The position numbers and the translations under genes are program-made. This document shows positions 1 to 6,187 of a stretch of DNA of 9,709 nucleotides, piece after piece. The notes beneath the pieces were generated by a model. It did not search any database. It was not told the DNA's origin and saw nothing but the letters and a program-made list of their open reading frames with translations. The number at the start of each line of letters is the position of its first letter. Positions within the stretch are counted from its first letter, which is position 1. The stretch spans positions 1 to 9,709 of the forward strand of contig JAGUWA010000242.1 in the NCBI GenBank assembly GCA_020062605.1, in the 5' to 3' direction. This stretch comes from Parvibaculum sp. GTDB taxonomy: Bacteria; Pseudomonadota; Alphaproteobacteria; Parvibaculales; Parvibaculaceae.

Positions 1-2
1 CT

Positions 3-530
3 GTGTTCCCATCATCGCTCTGCCCTCCGATCAGCACAGCACGATGGAATCACGCTCCAGAAGCCGGTTCAACCGCCGACTTAATCAACACAATCGGCGT
101 GGACCTGACCTTCCGCATTCGCGACGACATTCCCTGGCTCATCGCCGATCCTCGCCTCTTCAATCAGGTGGCGATCAATCTGACCTCAAACGCCCTCAAA
201 TTTACGCCCGAGAACGGCAGTGTCCGGGTCGAGCTCGGCGTCGACGCCGCAGGCGACCTCGTGCTGAGCGTGAAGGACACGGGCATCGGTATCAAAGCCT
301 CGGACACCAAGCGCATCTTCGAGCCTTTCGTGCAGGTCGAAGATGCCATGTCACGAACGCAGCAGGGCACAGGCCTCGGACTTCCGCTGGTTCGCAAGAT
401 CATGAGCCTGCATGGCGGAACGGTAGAACTCGAGAGTGCGGTTGGCGAAGGCACGACCGTGAGCGCGACGTTCCCGAAAAGCCGGTTCGTCGCGCCCCAG
501 GCCGATGAGATGCAATGGCAGGCAAGCTGA
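3..530 (+). CDS. Sensor histidine kinase, C-terminal ATP-binding domain (5' partial)
   Basis: This is the C-terminal catalytic domain of a two-component histidine kinase, which binds ATP and phosphorylates a histidine in its dimerisation domain. Counting from the first codon shown, the N box is at 53-67 (FNQVAINLTSNALKF), the G1 box DTGIGI at 92-97, the F box FEPFVQVE at 106-113, the G2 box GTGLGLPLVRKI at 122-133, and a G3-like GEGTTVSATFP at 148-158. All ATP-binding boxes are intact. The phospho-accepting H box and any sensor domain are absent and would lie left of the window. The first ~32 codons have lower GC at third positions and do not resemble the helix that normally precedes this domain, so the reading frame before about nt 95 is uncertain. 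The gene converges on the next one, with 10 nt between stop codons. The cognate regulator and signal are not visible. Confidence 0.85.
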   Translation: MFPSSLCPPISTARWNHAPEAGSTADLINTIGVDLTFRIRDDIPWLIADPRLFNQVAINLTSNALKFTPENGSVRVELGVDAAGDLVLSVKDTGIGIKASDTKRIFEPFVQVEDAMSRTQQGTGLGLPLVRKIMSLHGGTVELESAVGEGTTVSATFPKSRFVAPQADEMQWQAS

Positions 531-544
531 CGGTTTACCGTCAG
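527..544. terminator. Inverted repeat spanning two convergent stop codons
   Basis: The sequence reads C-TGACGG-TTTA-CCGTCA-G, a perfect 7-bp stem with a 4-nt loop. Its left arm contains the TGA of the histidine kinase (528-530) and its right arm contains the TGA of the methyltransferase read on the other strand (541-543). Arms CAAGC (523-527) and GCTTG (549-553) could add an outer stem with a bulge, as an alternative to the 527-544 pair. The position suits a shared bidirectional terminator, but neither strand has a T-run after the stem, so it may be only a 3'-end hairpin. Confidence 0.5.
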
Positions 545-1950
545 GCCGGCTTGTCCGCTACCATCAGATAAATGCACTTCGTTGAGTCGACCTCAATCGT
601 GACGTTGGCGACATCGAGCCCTTCGAGGAGCGCGAGCATGTCAGCCTCAGTGCGATAGATCAGGCTCCAGTCCGTCACGAACTCAAGCGGCCATTCGCAG
701 CTTTCCCGTCCCTTGCGGACGTTGGCGAGAATGAGCTTGCCGCCAGGTTTCACCTGCTCGTAGAGGTCGCGTGTCAGCGCCCGGGCGCGGCGAGCCGAGA
801 GGTAATCATAGAGTCCCAGGCTGTAGATCACGTCCTGCGGCGGCAAGGTGCGGAAAAGCGCGCCCGCCTTAAGCAATTGCGCGAACGATGCCTGAAGGCA
901 TTGAACTTTTGCACGCCCCGCATGCCGCACGACTTCCGGATAGGCATGCTCGTAGGCATGGGTGAGCGCCCGCTCGTCCTGGTCGATCAGCGTGAAGTTC
1001 ACCGGCCGCGGCAGCTTGTCGGTCCGCAGATAGTCGTAGACCTCGTAAGCGGAGCCGCAGCCCAGATTGGCGATGTTGAGCAGAGTATCCCCCGGCTCCT
1101 CCGCGATGCGGGCTGCAATGAGCTTCTGCGTCATGCGAAGGCGCGTGCCGACACAGGCGCCGGTCTCAATGCCGATGCGGTGGAGGAGCTTTTCGTACGG
1201 CGTGTTACCGACGCGCTGCCACTCGTAAACGTAATTCATGATCTGGTAGTCGCCGGGATAGCCGAGCGGCTTTTCGTAACACCGCTTCATCACGGCGCCG
1301 GGCATGAAATCGGGTGTGAGGACGCGCTCGGCGTATCGCTTGTGGCGCGCGAGGACGGCGGGATCGTGCCAGACCGGCTCAAGCACGTCGTTGCCCCGAT
1401 ACCAAAGCTCCTGCCACTGCGGAACCATGCGATCCTCGCAGGCAATCAGCGCTTCAAGAAGAAGCTTTTCGCGTTCTTCACCCGTCGCCTTGAGGCGCGT
1501 CTCAAAGTTGCCGAGCACATCCTTGTAGGAGCGGAACAGATTGAGGATTTCGCTGCAAAGCTGCTGGAACTCCGGCAGGATGCCTTCTGAAGTTGCAAAG
1601 AGCGGGTCGGCCAGCGCCTGCGAGAGGACGAGATTGTCGTGCTCGCTGATGATGCCTGGAATGTCGAGATAGCCCGAGGTGAACTCCAGGCCCACCACCG
1701 TTCTGAGCCCCTGCGGCTCCACCCGGCGCACGCGGCCGGCTCCACCGAACAGGCGCGCCTCCCCAACCCGGAACTCGAAAGGCATTTCGGAACCGATACG
1801 TTCGTCCCAGCCATCAGCGTGCGAACTCTGGATCGCGATGCCGGTCATGCTGATATCTCTCAGCAGCGCACGCTCGTTCTCAATCAATACCGCCGGAACG
1901 GCTTCCCGGAACAGTTGCTCTGGCCGGAACCGCTCTGCCCGGTAGAACAT
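541..1950 (-). CDS. PilZ-like domain fused to class I SAM-dependent methyltransferase
   Basis: This is a predicted cytoplasmic two-domain enzyme of 469 residues from ATG 1950. Residues ~1-100 look like a PilZ domain, with the D-x-S-x-x-G element as RDISMTGIAI (31-40) and a beta-strand ending VVGLEF (85-90); the arginine arm (R4, R7, R9) is not a textbook RxxxR. Residues ~100-200 are a helical linker. The methyltransferase follows: LGYPGDYQIMNYVYE (229-243), SAM-binding motif I NLGCGSAYEV (295-304), acidic loop FTLIDQDERAL (319-329), QDVIYSLGLYDYL (372-384) and KPGGKLILANV (401-411). The LGYPGDY block recalls PhcB-related proteins, as far as I can judge from memory; the substrate is unknown. 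Frame-compatible alternatives are GTG 1995, with AGGTGGGG just upstream, and TTG 2013. I prefer ATG 1950 because GAGGG lies 7 nt before it and codons upstream are AT-rich at third positions. However, a longer start would add an RMFYR motif fitting RxxxR. Confidence 0.85.
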   Translation of the reverse strand: MFYRAERFRPEQLFREAVPAVLIENERALLRDISMTGIAIQSSHADGWDERIGSEMPFEFRVGEARLFGGAGRVRRVEPQGLRTVVGLEFTSGYLDIPGIISEHDNLVLSQALADPLFATSEGILPEFQQLCSEILNLFRSYKDVLGNFETRLKATGEEREKLLLEALIACEDRMVPQWQELWYRGNDVLEPVWHDPAVLARHKRYAERVLTPDFMPGAVMKRCYEKPLGYPGDYQIMNYVYEWQRVGNTPYEKLLHRIGIETGACVGTRLRMTQKLIAARIAEEPGDTLLNIANLGCGSAYEVYDYLRTDKLPRPVNFTLIDQDERALTHAYEHAYPEVVRHAGRAKVQCLQASFAQLLKAGALFRTLPPQDVIYSLGLYDYLSARRARALTRDLYEQVKPGGKLILANVRKGRESCEWPLEFVTDWSLIYRTEADMLALLEGLDVANVTIEVDSTKCIYLMVADKPA

Positions 1951-2048
1951 CCGGCGACCCTCGGCACCTGTCAGTTGTTCATATGTACGTATCACTGGCC
2001 CCACCTGTCTCAAAAACGGACAACACTAAGGAATCACAGGGTTCCCGC

Positions 2049-2065
2049 TGTTACAAACACTAACA
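2049..2065. promoter_or_regulatory. Operator-like dyad upstream of the PilZ-methyltransferase gene
   Basis: A perfect inverted repeat TGTTA-N7-TAACA lies in the AT-richer gap before the PilZ-methyltransferase gene. Half-sites are 12 bp apart centre to centre, roughly one helical turn, as expected for a dimeric regulator. A weak promoter-like pair on the - strand, TTGTGG (2097-2092) and TTTAAA (2075-2070) with 16 nt between, would put the transcription start near the dyad. Five-base arms can occur by chance, so both promoter and operator are tentative. Confidence 0.3.
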
Positions 2066-2082
2066 AATGTTTAAAGCGAGAA

Positions 2083-2098
2083 ATTGTGGTTCCACAAT
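2083..2098 (-). terminator. Hairpin after the RND exporter gene (candidate terminator or operator)
   Basis: ATTGTGGTTCCACAAT is a perfect 16-nt palindrome lying 7 nt past the stop codon of the RND exporter. Read on the - strand it folds as ATTGTG-GAAC-CACAAT and is followed by TTTCTCGCTTT, a moderately T-rich tract, so it fits a weak intrinsic terminator. Because it also overlaps the weak -35-like element of the next gene, it could instead be a protein-binding palindrome. Confidence 0.45.
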
Positions 2099-2105
2099 GA
2101 CCGTT

Positions 2106-4403
2106 TTAGGCAACAGTCGTGCCAGAGCGTTTGGCACGGGAGTTCTCCATAATTCTCATCACCGGGGGCAGCATCAACCAGTCGATGAAGAGATTGGACA
2201 AGATGACGAGTGCGGTCATCGCGCCAAGAGAACGGTTCACCTCGAAGCCGGAGAAAGCGAGGGTTCCGAAGCCGACCGTGAGCGAGACGGTGATGACGAG
2301 CATGGCAACCCCGACCACCGCGAAGACATGGTTAATGGCACCCTCGGGATCCAGACCGCGCGCCCTCGCCTGCTGGTACATCAGAAGAAAGTAGATCGTG
2401 TCGTCCACGACGAGGCCGATGGTCATGGCGGTGACGACGGAGGCTGCGAGGCCTATATCCTGATAGAGGAGCCCCCACAGACCGAAGCCCACGAGAGACG
2501 GCAACATGTTGAGCAGGATGCTGAGCGCGCCATAGACGGCACTGCGCAACGCGATCCCCACCACCACGGCGATGACGAGTACGGACACGAGGGTCGCAAG
2601 CATCATCGAGCGGATATTGACGCCCGACAGGTTGGCAAAGAGCACGTTGATGCCCGTCGCCTGCGTCTGCATTTCTGGCGGCACGTTCCCCGCAAGCCAC
2701 GCCGTCGCCCTTTCGTCCAGATCGCGGATCTGGCTCGATGACATCTTCCGCAGTATGGCTGTTACGCGGCTCGAAGAACGGCTGACATTGATCCGGTCGT
2801 TCAGCGAGACGCCGTAGGGGAGCGACATCTCGTAGAGGAGAAAATACTGCGCGATGGTCTCCCGATCGTCGGGCATCGGCTCCTCATCCACCCTTCCGGC
2901 GTTCATCGCATCGTGGACCCGCCGCGTAATCTCGGGGATGGCGATGACGCTGACGACTCCCTCCTGCTCGCGTAGCCAGGCTTCGAAAGCAGCGAGCCGT
3001 TCCTGATATTCAGGCTTGAAGACGCCTCCATCCTCGCCGGACCCGATGTCGAACTCGATGATGTTGAGGCCGGTCAGATGCTCCTCGGCAAAGTCCGAAT
3101 CCTGGCGATAGTCGAAGCGCCAGTCGAAATACCGCGCGAAATCGTCATCGAGGCGGATATTGCCGAGCCATATCGCGCAGGAAACCACGATCACGCTGCA
3201 GAGAAAGAAGAGCTGCCGATAGTAGCGGTTCACGAAATGGCCGAGGAGTACCATGACGCGCTCCGAGCGCTGCACGGCAGGACGGAGCGGCATCAGCGAG
3301 AGCAAAGCCGGCAGCCACGTGAAGGTGAAGACGTAGGCAAGGCAGATGCCGACCACCACGACATTACCCTGCTGGCGAAGCGGCGGCGCGTCGGCGAGGT
3401 TCATCGCCAGGAAGCCGATCATCGTCGTCGCGTTGGTGAGCGTCACCGGCCACAGATTCATGGACACAGCCTCGGCGATCGCGTCGTAGCGCGTGAGCCC
3501 GCGTCCGAGAGCCCCCATGGCGGTCGTCACGATGCGAACGGCGGCGGCCATGTTCACCGTCATGATGATGATGGGACAAGCAACCGTCGCGGTATTGATC
3601 TCATAGCCATACCAGCCGGCCAGGCCCATGGCGGCGGCGCTCGACAGGCCGAGCAACGAAAGAATCGCGACGCTGGGCAGAACCGCGCGCACAAAGACGA
3701 ACATGACCAGCGAGGTGATGATGAGGCTGACCGGGATCAACACTTTGATGTCATTCAAGGCGGCTTCGGAGAAGGTCGCCATCAGCATCACGTTGCCGGT
3801 GAGCTTGACCTCGATTCCCGGATGGTTCGCCTCGAACTCCGCCACGAGCGCGCGCGAGGCCGCCACGATTTCCTGCACTTCAATCGAGGCTTCCGCAGGC
3901 AGGTTGAAGTTGACGAGAACGCCGGCGGTGCGCGCATCGGCAGAAAGGAGGCGGTTCCGTATGAGAGAGTCGTCGAGGGCTATTCGCTCGATGGCTCTTG
4001 CCTCCTCGACCGTGACATTCGCGGGGTCGGGAACAAGGTCGGCGACGGAGAAACTGTCGGTATCCGCTGAAACATGCGGAAAATTGGTCAGTGCATCCAC
4101 ACGCGTCGAATGCGGCAGTTGCCAGGCCTGCGTGACGAGATCGCCAAGGGCCGCCAGCACCTCAGGTTCGGTGACCTTGCGGCCACCCGCCCAGAGCACC
4201 ATCAGGACATCGTTGTTCTGTCCGTATTTCGCGTCGAAAGCGCGCAGTTTCGCGAGATCCGCGCCTTCGGGATTGAAGAAGACGCGCGTGTCGTAGGACA
4301 GGGTGTATTGGAATACCCCCGCCACCGAAACCGCGAAAATCGCCAGACAAAGAGCGATGGTCAGGCGCGGAAAACGCAAGACCGGATTTCTCAACTTCTG
4401 CAT
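2106..4403 (-). CDS. RND/MMPL-superfamily exporter
   Basis: This 765-residue inner-membrane protein has the internal duplication of the RND superfamily: one membrane helix (~13-33), a large periplasmic loop (~35-215), a helix bundle (~220-375), then a second helix (~398-415), loop (~417-600) and bundle (~602-750). Relatives move lipids, hydrophobic small molecules or hopanoids using the proton gradient; the substrate here cannot be read from sequence. The second half carries the expected acidic pair in TIGLVVDDTIYFL (661-673; D667, D668). The matching place in the first half reads NMAAAVRI (284-291), with alanines where relatives usually have an acidic residue. ATG 4403 is the first good start before the hydrophobic helix, but no convincing Shine-Dalgarno lies close to it. 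It is co-oriented with the PilZ-methyltransferase gene downstream and divergent from the second methyltransferase. It is too short for a typical HpnN, and no cofactor subunit genes are adjacent. Confidence 0.85.
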   Translation of the reverse strand: MQKLRNPVLRFPRLTIALCLAIFAVSVAGVFQYTLSYDTRVFFNPEGADLAKLRAFDAKYGQNNDVLMVLWAGGRKVTEPEVLAALGDLVTQAWQLPHSTRVDALTNFPHVSADTDSFSVADLVPDPANVTVEEARAIERIALDDSLIRNRLLSADARTAGVLVNFNLPAEASIEVQEIVAASRALVAEFEANHPGIEVKLTGNVMLMATFSEAALNDIKVLIPVSLIITSLVMFVFVRAVLPSVAILSLLGLSSAAAMGLAGWYGYEINTATVACPIIIMTVNMAAAVRIVTTAMGALGRGLTRYDAIAEAVSMNLWPVTLTNATTMIGFLAMNLADAPPLRQQGNVVVVGICLAYVFTFTWLPALLSLMPLRPAVQRSERVMVLLGHFVNRYYRQLFFLCSVIVVSCAIWLGNIRLDDDFARYFDWRFDYRQDSDFAEEHLTGLNIIEFDIGSGEDGGVFKPEYQERLAAFEAWLREQEGVVSVIAIPEITRRVHDAMNAGRVDEEPMPDDRETIAQYFLLYEMSLPYGVSLNDRINVSRSSSRVTAILRKMSSSQIRDLDERATAWLAGNVPPEMQTQATGINVLFANLSGVNIRSMMLATLVSVLVIAVVVGIALRSAVYGALSILLNMLPSLVGFGLWGLLYQDIGLAASVVTAMTIGLVVDDTIYFLLMYQQARARGLDPEGAINHVFAVVGVAMLVITVSLTVGFGTLAFSGFEVNRSLGAMTALVILSNLFIDWLMLPPVMRIMENSRAKRSGTTVA

Positions 4404-4658
4404 GGAATAGCGGCGCCTGCCCCCCTGATCGATCCAGCGCGGACATAAATTGGGGGATTCCCGTGCGAAAGAAAAGCGCCGATTTACCTTTGTTAACGGC
4501 GAGCCACCTTTGGGGAAACAATGATTTAACGCTGCTTATGGCATTAAGGATGACGGGGTCGTACGCGGTTCAGTACCAGGCGCACGCTCCCGGGGGAAAG
4601 ACCGGCCAAAAGGCTTCCGAAAGCGGGATGGCCGCACTGAGGACCCATAGGTACGAGC
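4404..4658. promoter_or_regulatory. Divergent intergenic region between RND exporter and methyltransferase
   Basis: This 255-nt gap must hold the promoters of the two divergent genes. Its centre (about 4480-4550) is AT-richer than its surroundings, with GTTAAC at 4492-4497 and TTAA at 4526-4529 and 4544-4547. I could not assign a convincing -35/-10 pair: TTGGGG at 4510-4515 has only a poor downstream partner. The TTAA elements do not have the 7-nt spacing of a CtrA site. The right end carries a hairpin described separately. Confidence 0.5.
4603..4634 (+). promoter_or_regulatory. Predicted 5'-leader hairpin before the methyltransferase gene
   Basis: The outer arms CGGCC (4603-4607) and GGCCG (4630-4634) enclose inner arms GCTT (4613-4616) and AAGC (4621-4624) around the loop CCGA, separated by a symmetrical 5x5 internal loop. 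It ends 24 nt before the ATG at 4659. In addition GTACC (4573-4577) can pair with GGTAC (4651-4655), which would cover part of the weak AGGT ribosome-binding site (4649-4652). Both pairings are visible, but any regulatory role is inferred. Confidence 0.3.
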
Positions 4659-5975
4659 ATGAGCAATTCGGCGCTCGTCAATCTGGCAACGGTCGGCAGC
4701 GATGAGCTGCAGGCGATGCCGATATCCGCCTTCACGGCCGGCCTCGAGCAGATGTCGGCCGAGGGGATTGTTCGGTTCCGAAAGCTCCGCAAACTGAGTG
4801 GGCCTCAGCGCAACGCGCTCGAGAAATTCCTGGTCGAGCACCCCGACAAACGCCCTGGAGGCGCCGGCGGAACCGAGCACGGCCCGGCGGTCAAAACCGC
4901 CGGTGGAGAAAGCGACAAAAACAAGAAAAAGCCCAGAGAGGCCGGCATTGGCTGGGAAATCCTGCTTCGCGTCATCGCCTGGTGGGAGGGCATGGAAACC
5001 GACGACGTCGCCCGCGCGAAGGGCATCAAGCGCAAGCGGAAAAAGAAGAAGGCGCCGCAGGCCGCAGCCGCGAAGACGGCCGCCCTACCCGTTGAAAAGC
5101 CCGAGCCGCCGAAGTCGCTGAGCCGTCTGGAAATCATTCAACAACTCTGGGGACCGGGCTTCAGCCTGCCCGGTGGCGCGAACTTCGCTCTGTTCGTGGC
5201 GGAACGCGCCAACCTCAAGAACAAGGGACGCTTCCTCGACCTCGCGCCGGGTCTTGGCGGCGGCATGCGCGCCGTCGTGGCAAAACACGGGCTCACGATC
5301 CTCGGCATCGAAGCCGATGCGGAAATTGCCGCCGAAGCGCAGCGCCTCTCCGCGGAACAGGGGATGGACGAAACCGCGCCGGTCCGCGCCTGCGGCCCGG
5401 AAGGACTGGAACCTGCGGACTTCGAACCGGCGGACGGTCATGCGGCGATCTTCATGCGCGAATCCATGTTCGCGGTCGACGATCGCGAGTTGATGCTCGC
5501 GGAGATAAATCGCGGACTTGCCGAGGGCGGTTCATTGATCCTGACCGACTTCGTCCTTGCGGACGGAGTTGGTACGGATACGGAAGAAGTGCCCGCGCTC
5601 GCTGCCTGGCGGATGGCCGAAGGCAGCTTCTCGGCACCATGGACCGAGGCTGAATACCGCCACGCGCTGGCGGCGCAGGATTACAAGTTGGAAAGATTCG
5701 AGGACCTGACATCAGCCTATCTGCCGCTTATTCAGTCCGGCTGGCGGCAGCTTCACGATTGCCTGCAAAAAGCCAAATTTCTGCCGGAAACGGCTACCAC
5801 GTTGATGGAGGAAGGCGCCGTCTGGCTCGCTCGCAGCCAGGCGCTGGAAACAAAACAGCTTCGGCTCGTTCTCATTCATGCGACCCGCGCTTCCGCCGGG
5901 AACGAAATAGAAGCCGAAGCCGACGAAGCGGATGCCGCCTCGAAAGATGCGGAAGAAGCAGATGGGCAGATTTGA
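4659..5975 (+). CDS. Class I SAM-dependent methyltransferase with basic linker and acidic tail
   Basis: This 438-residue predicted cytoplasmic protein has its catalytic domain at about 155-405. Visible elements are motif I FLDLAPGLGGGMRAV (192-206), the ribose-binding acidic residue in ILGIEAD (E218, D220), a motif-IV region IFMRESMFAVDDRELMLAEI (264-283), and LAEGGSLILTDFVLAD (287-302). The layout resembles UbiE or sarcosine/phosphoethanolamine-type small-molecule methyltransferases, including PWTEAEYRHAL (327-337), but the substrate is not identifiable. Residues 1-118 match nothing I recognise. They include a predicted helix IGWEILLRVIAWWEGM (97-112) and lead into a very basic run KGIKRKRKKKK (121-131) and an Ala/Pro linker. 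The C-terminus (414-438) is Glu/Asp/Ala-rich. ATG 4659 has only weak AGGT spacing 6 nt upstream. The gene is divergent from the RND exporter and nearly converges on pssA. A role in phospholipid headgroup methylation is conceivable from the psd/pssA neighbours but unsupported by motifs. Confidence 0.8.
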   Translation: MSNSALVNLATVGSDELQAMPISAFTAGLEQMSAEGIVRFRKLRKLSGPQRNALEKFLVEHPDKRPGGAGGTEHGPAVKTAGGESDKNKKKPREAGIGWEILLRVIAWWEGMETDDVARAKGIKRKRKKKKAPQAAAAKTAALPVEKPEPPKSLSRLEIIQQLWGPGFSLPGGANFALFVAERANLKNKGRFLDLAPGLGGGMRAVVAKHGLTILGIEADAEIAAEAQRLSAEQGMDETAPVRACGPEGLEPADFEPADGHAAIFMRESMFAVDDRELMLAEINRGLAEGGSLILTDFVLADGVGTDTEEVPALAAWRMAEGSFSAPWTEAEYRHALAAQDYKLERFEDLTSAYLPLIQSGWRQLHDCLQKAKFLPETATTLMEEGAVWLARSQALETKQLRLVLIHATRASAGNEIEAEADEADAASKDAEEADGQI

Positions 5976-6018
5976 AAGGCATCGGACCGGACAAAATTCC
6001 AGTGCCGCGGAGTTCAAG

Positions 6019-6180
6019 ATGCAACAGCGTACGCCACAGCCTACGGAAACGTACCGTCGCGTCGAGCCAATCTTTGATGCGTCTGGTTCGCTGAAACGGC
6101 ACGCCATGTCGAAGATCGACGAGGCCCGTAATCATTCGACATCCGAAGGGACGAACGACGAGGATCAGCGCGGCGGTTGA
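6019..6180 (+). CDS. Doubtful small hypothetical protein (53 aa)
   Basis: This short ORF runs between the second methyltransferase and pssA. ATG 6019 is preceded by GGAG (6009-6012) with a 6-nt spacer, a good ribosome-binding site; an in-frame earlier ATG at 5962 (72 aa) would overlap the methyltransferase stop and has GGAAGAAG 3 nt upstream. The product is hydrophilic and rich in charged residues, with no signal peptide, membrane helix or recognised motif. Third-position GC is lower than in the neighbouring genes, which argues against coding. It would end 7 nt from the pssA stop on the other strand. If not a gene, this stretch is simply a 212-nt convergent spacer. Confidence 0.25.
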   Translation: MQQRTPQPTETYRRVEPIFDASGSLKRHAMSKIDEARNHSTSEGTNDEDQRGG

Positions 6181-6187
6181 GCCTCTC

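Noticed and set aside
877..1590. A 237-codon open frame on the + strand inside the PilZ-methyltransferase gene
   Set aside because: It lies opposite the methyltransferase motifs and shows no recognisable domain.
2014..2105. EcfG-type general stress promoter (GGAAC-N16/17-CGTT) on the - strand
   Set aside because: A GGAAC and a CGTT are present, but about 22 nt apart, which is too far.
3078..4070. A 330-codon open frame on the + strand inside the RND exporter gene
   Set aside because: Antisense shadow with a highly charged, low-complexity product; the - strand frame has clear membrane helices and family motifs.
4483..4547. CtrA-like sites (TTAA elements) in the divergent intergenic region
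   Set aside because: The spacings between TTAA-like elements (about 6 and 14 nt) do not match TTAA-N7-TTAA.
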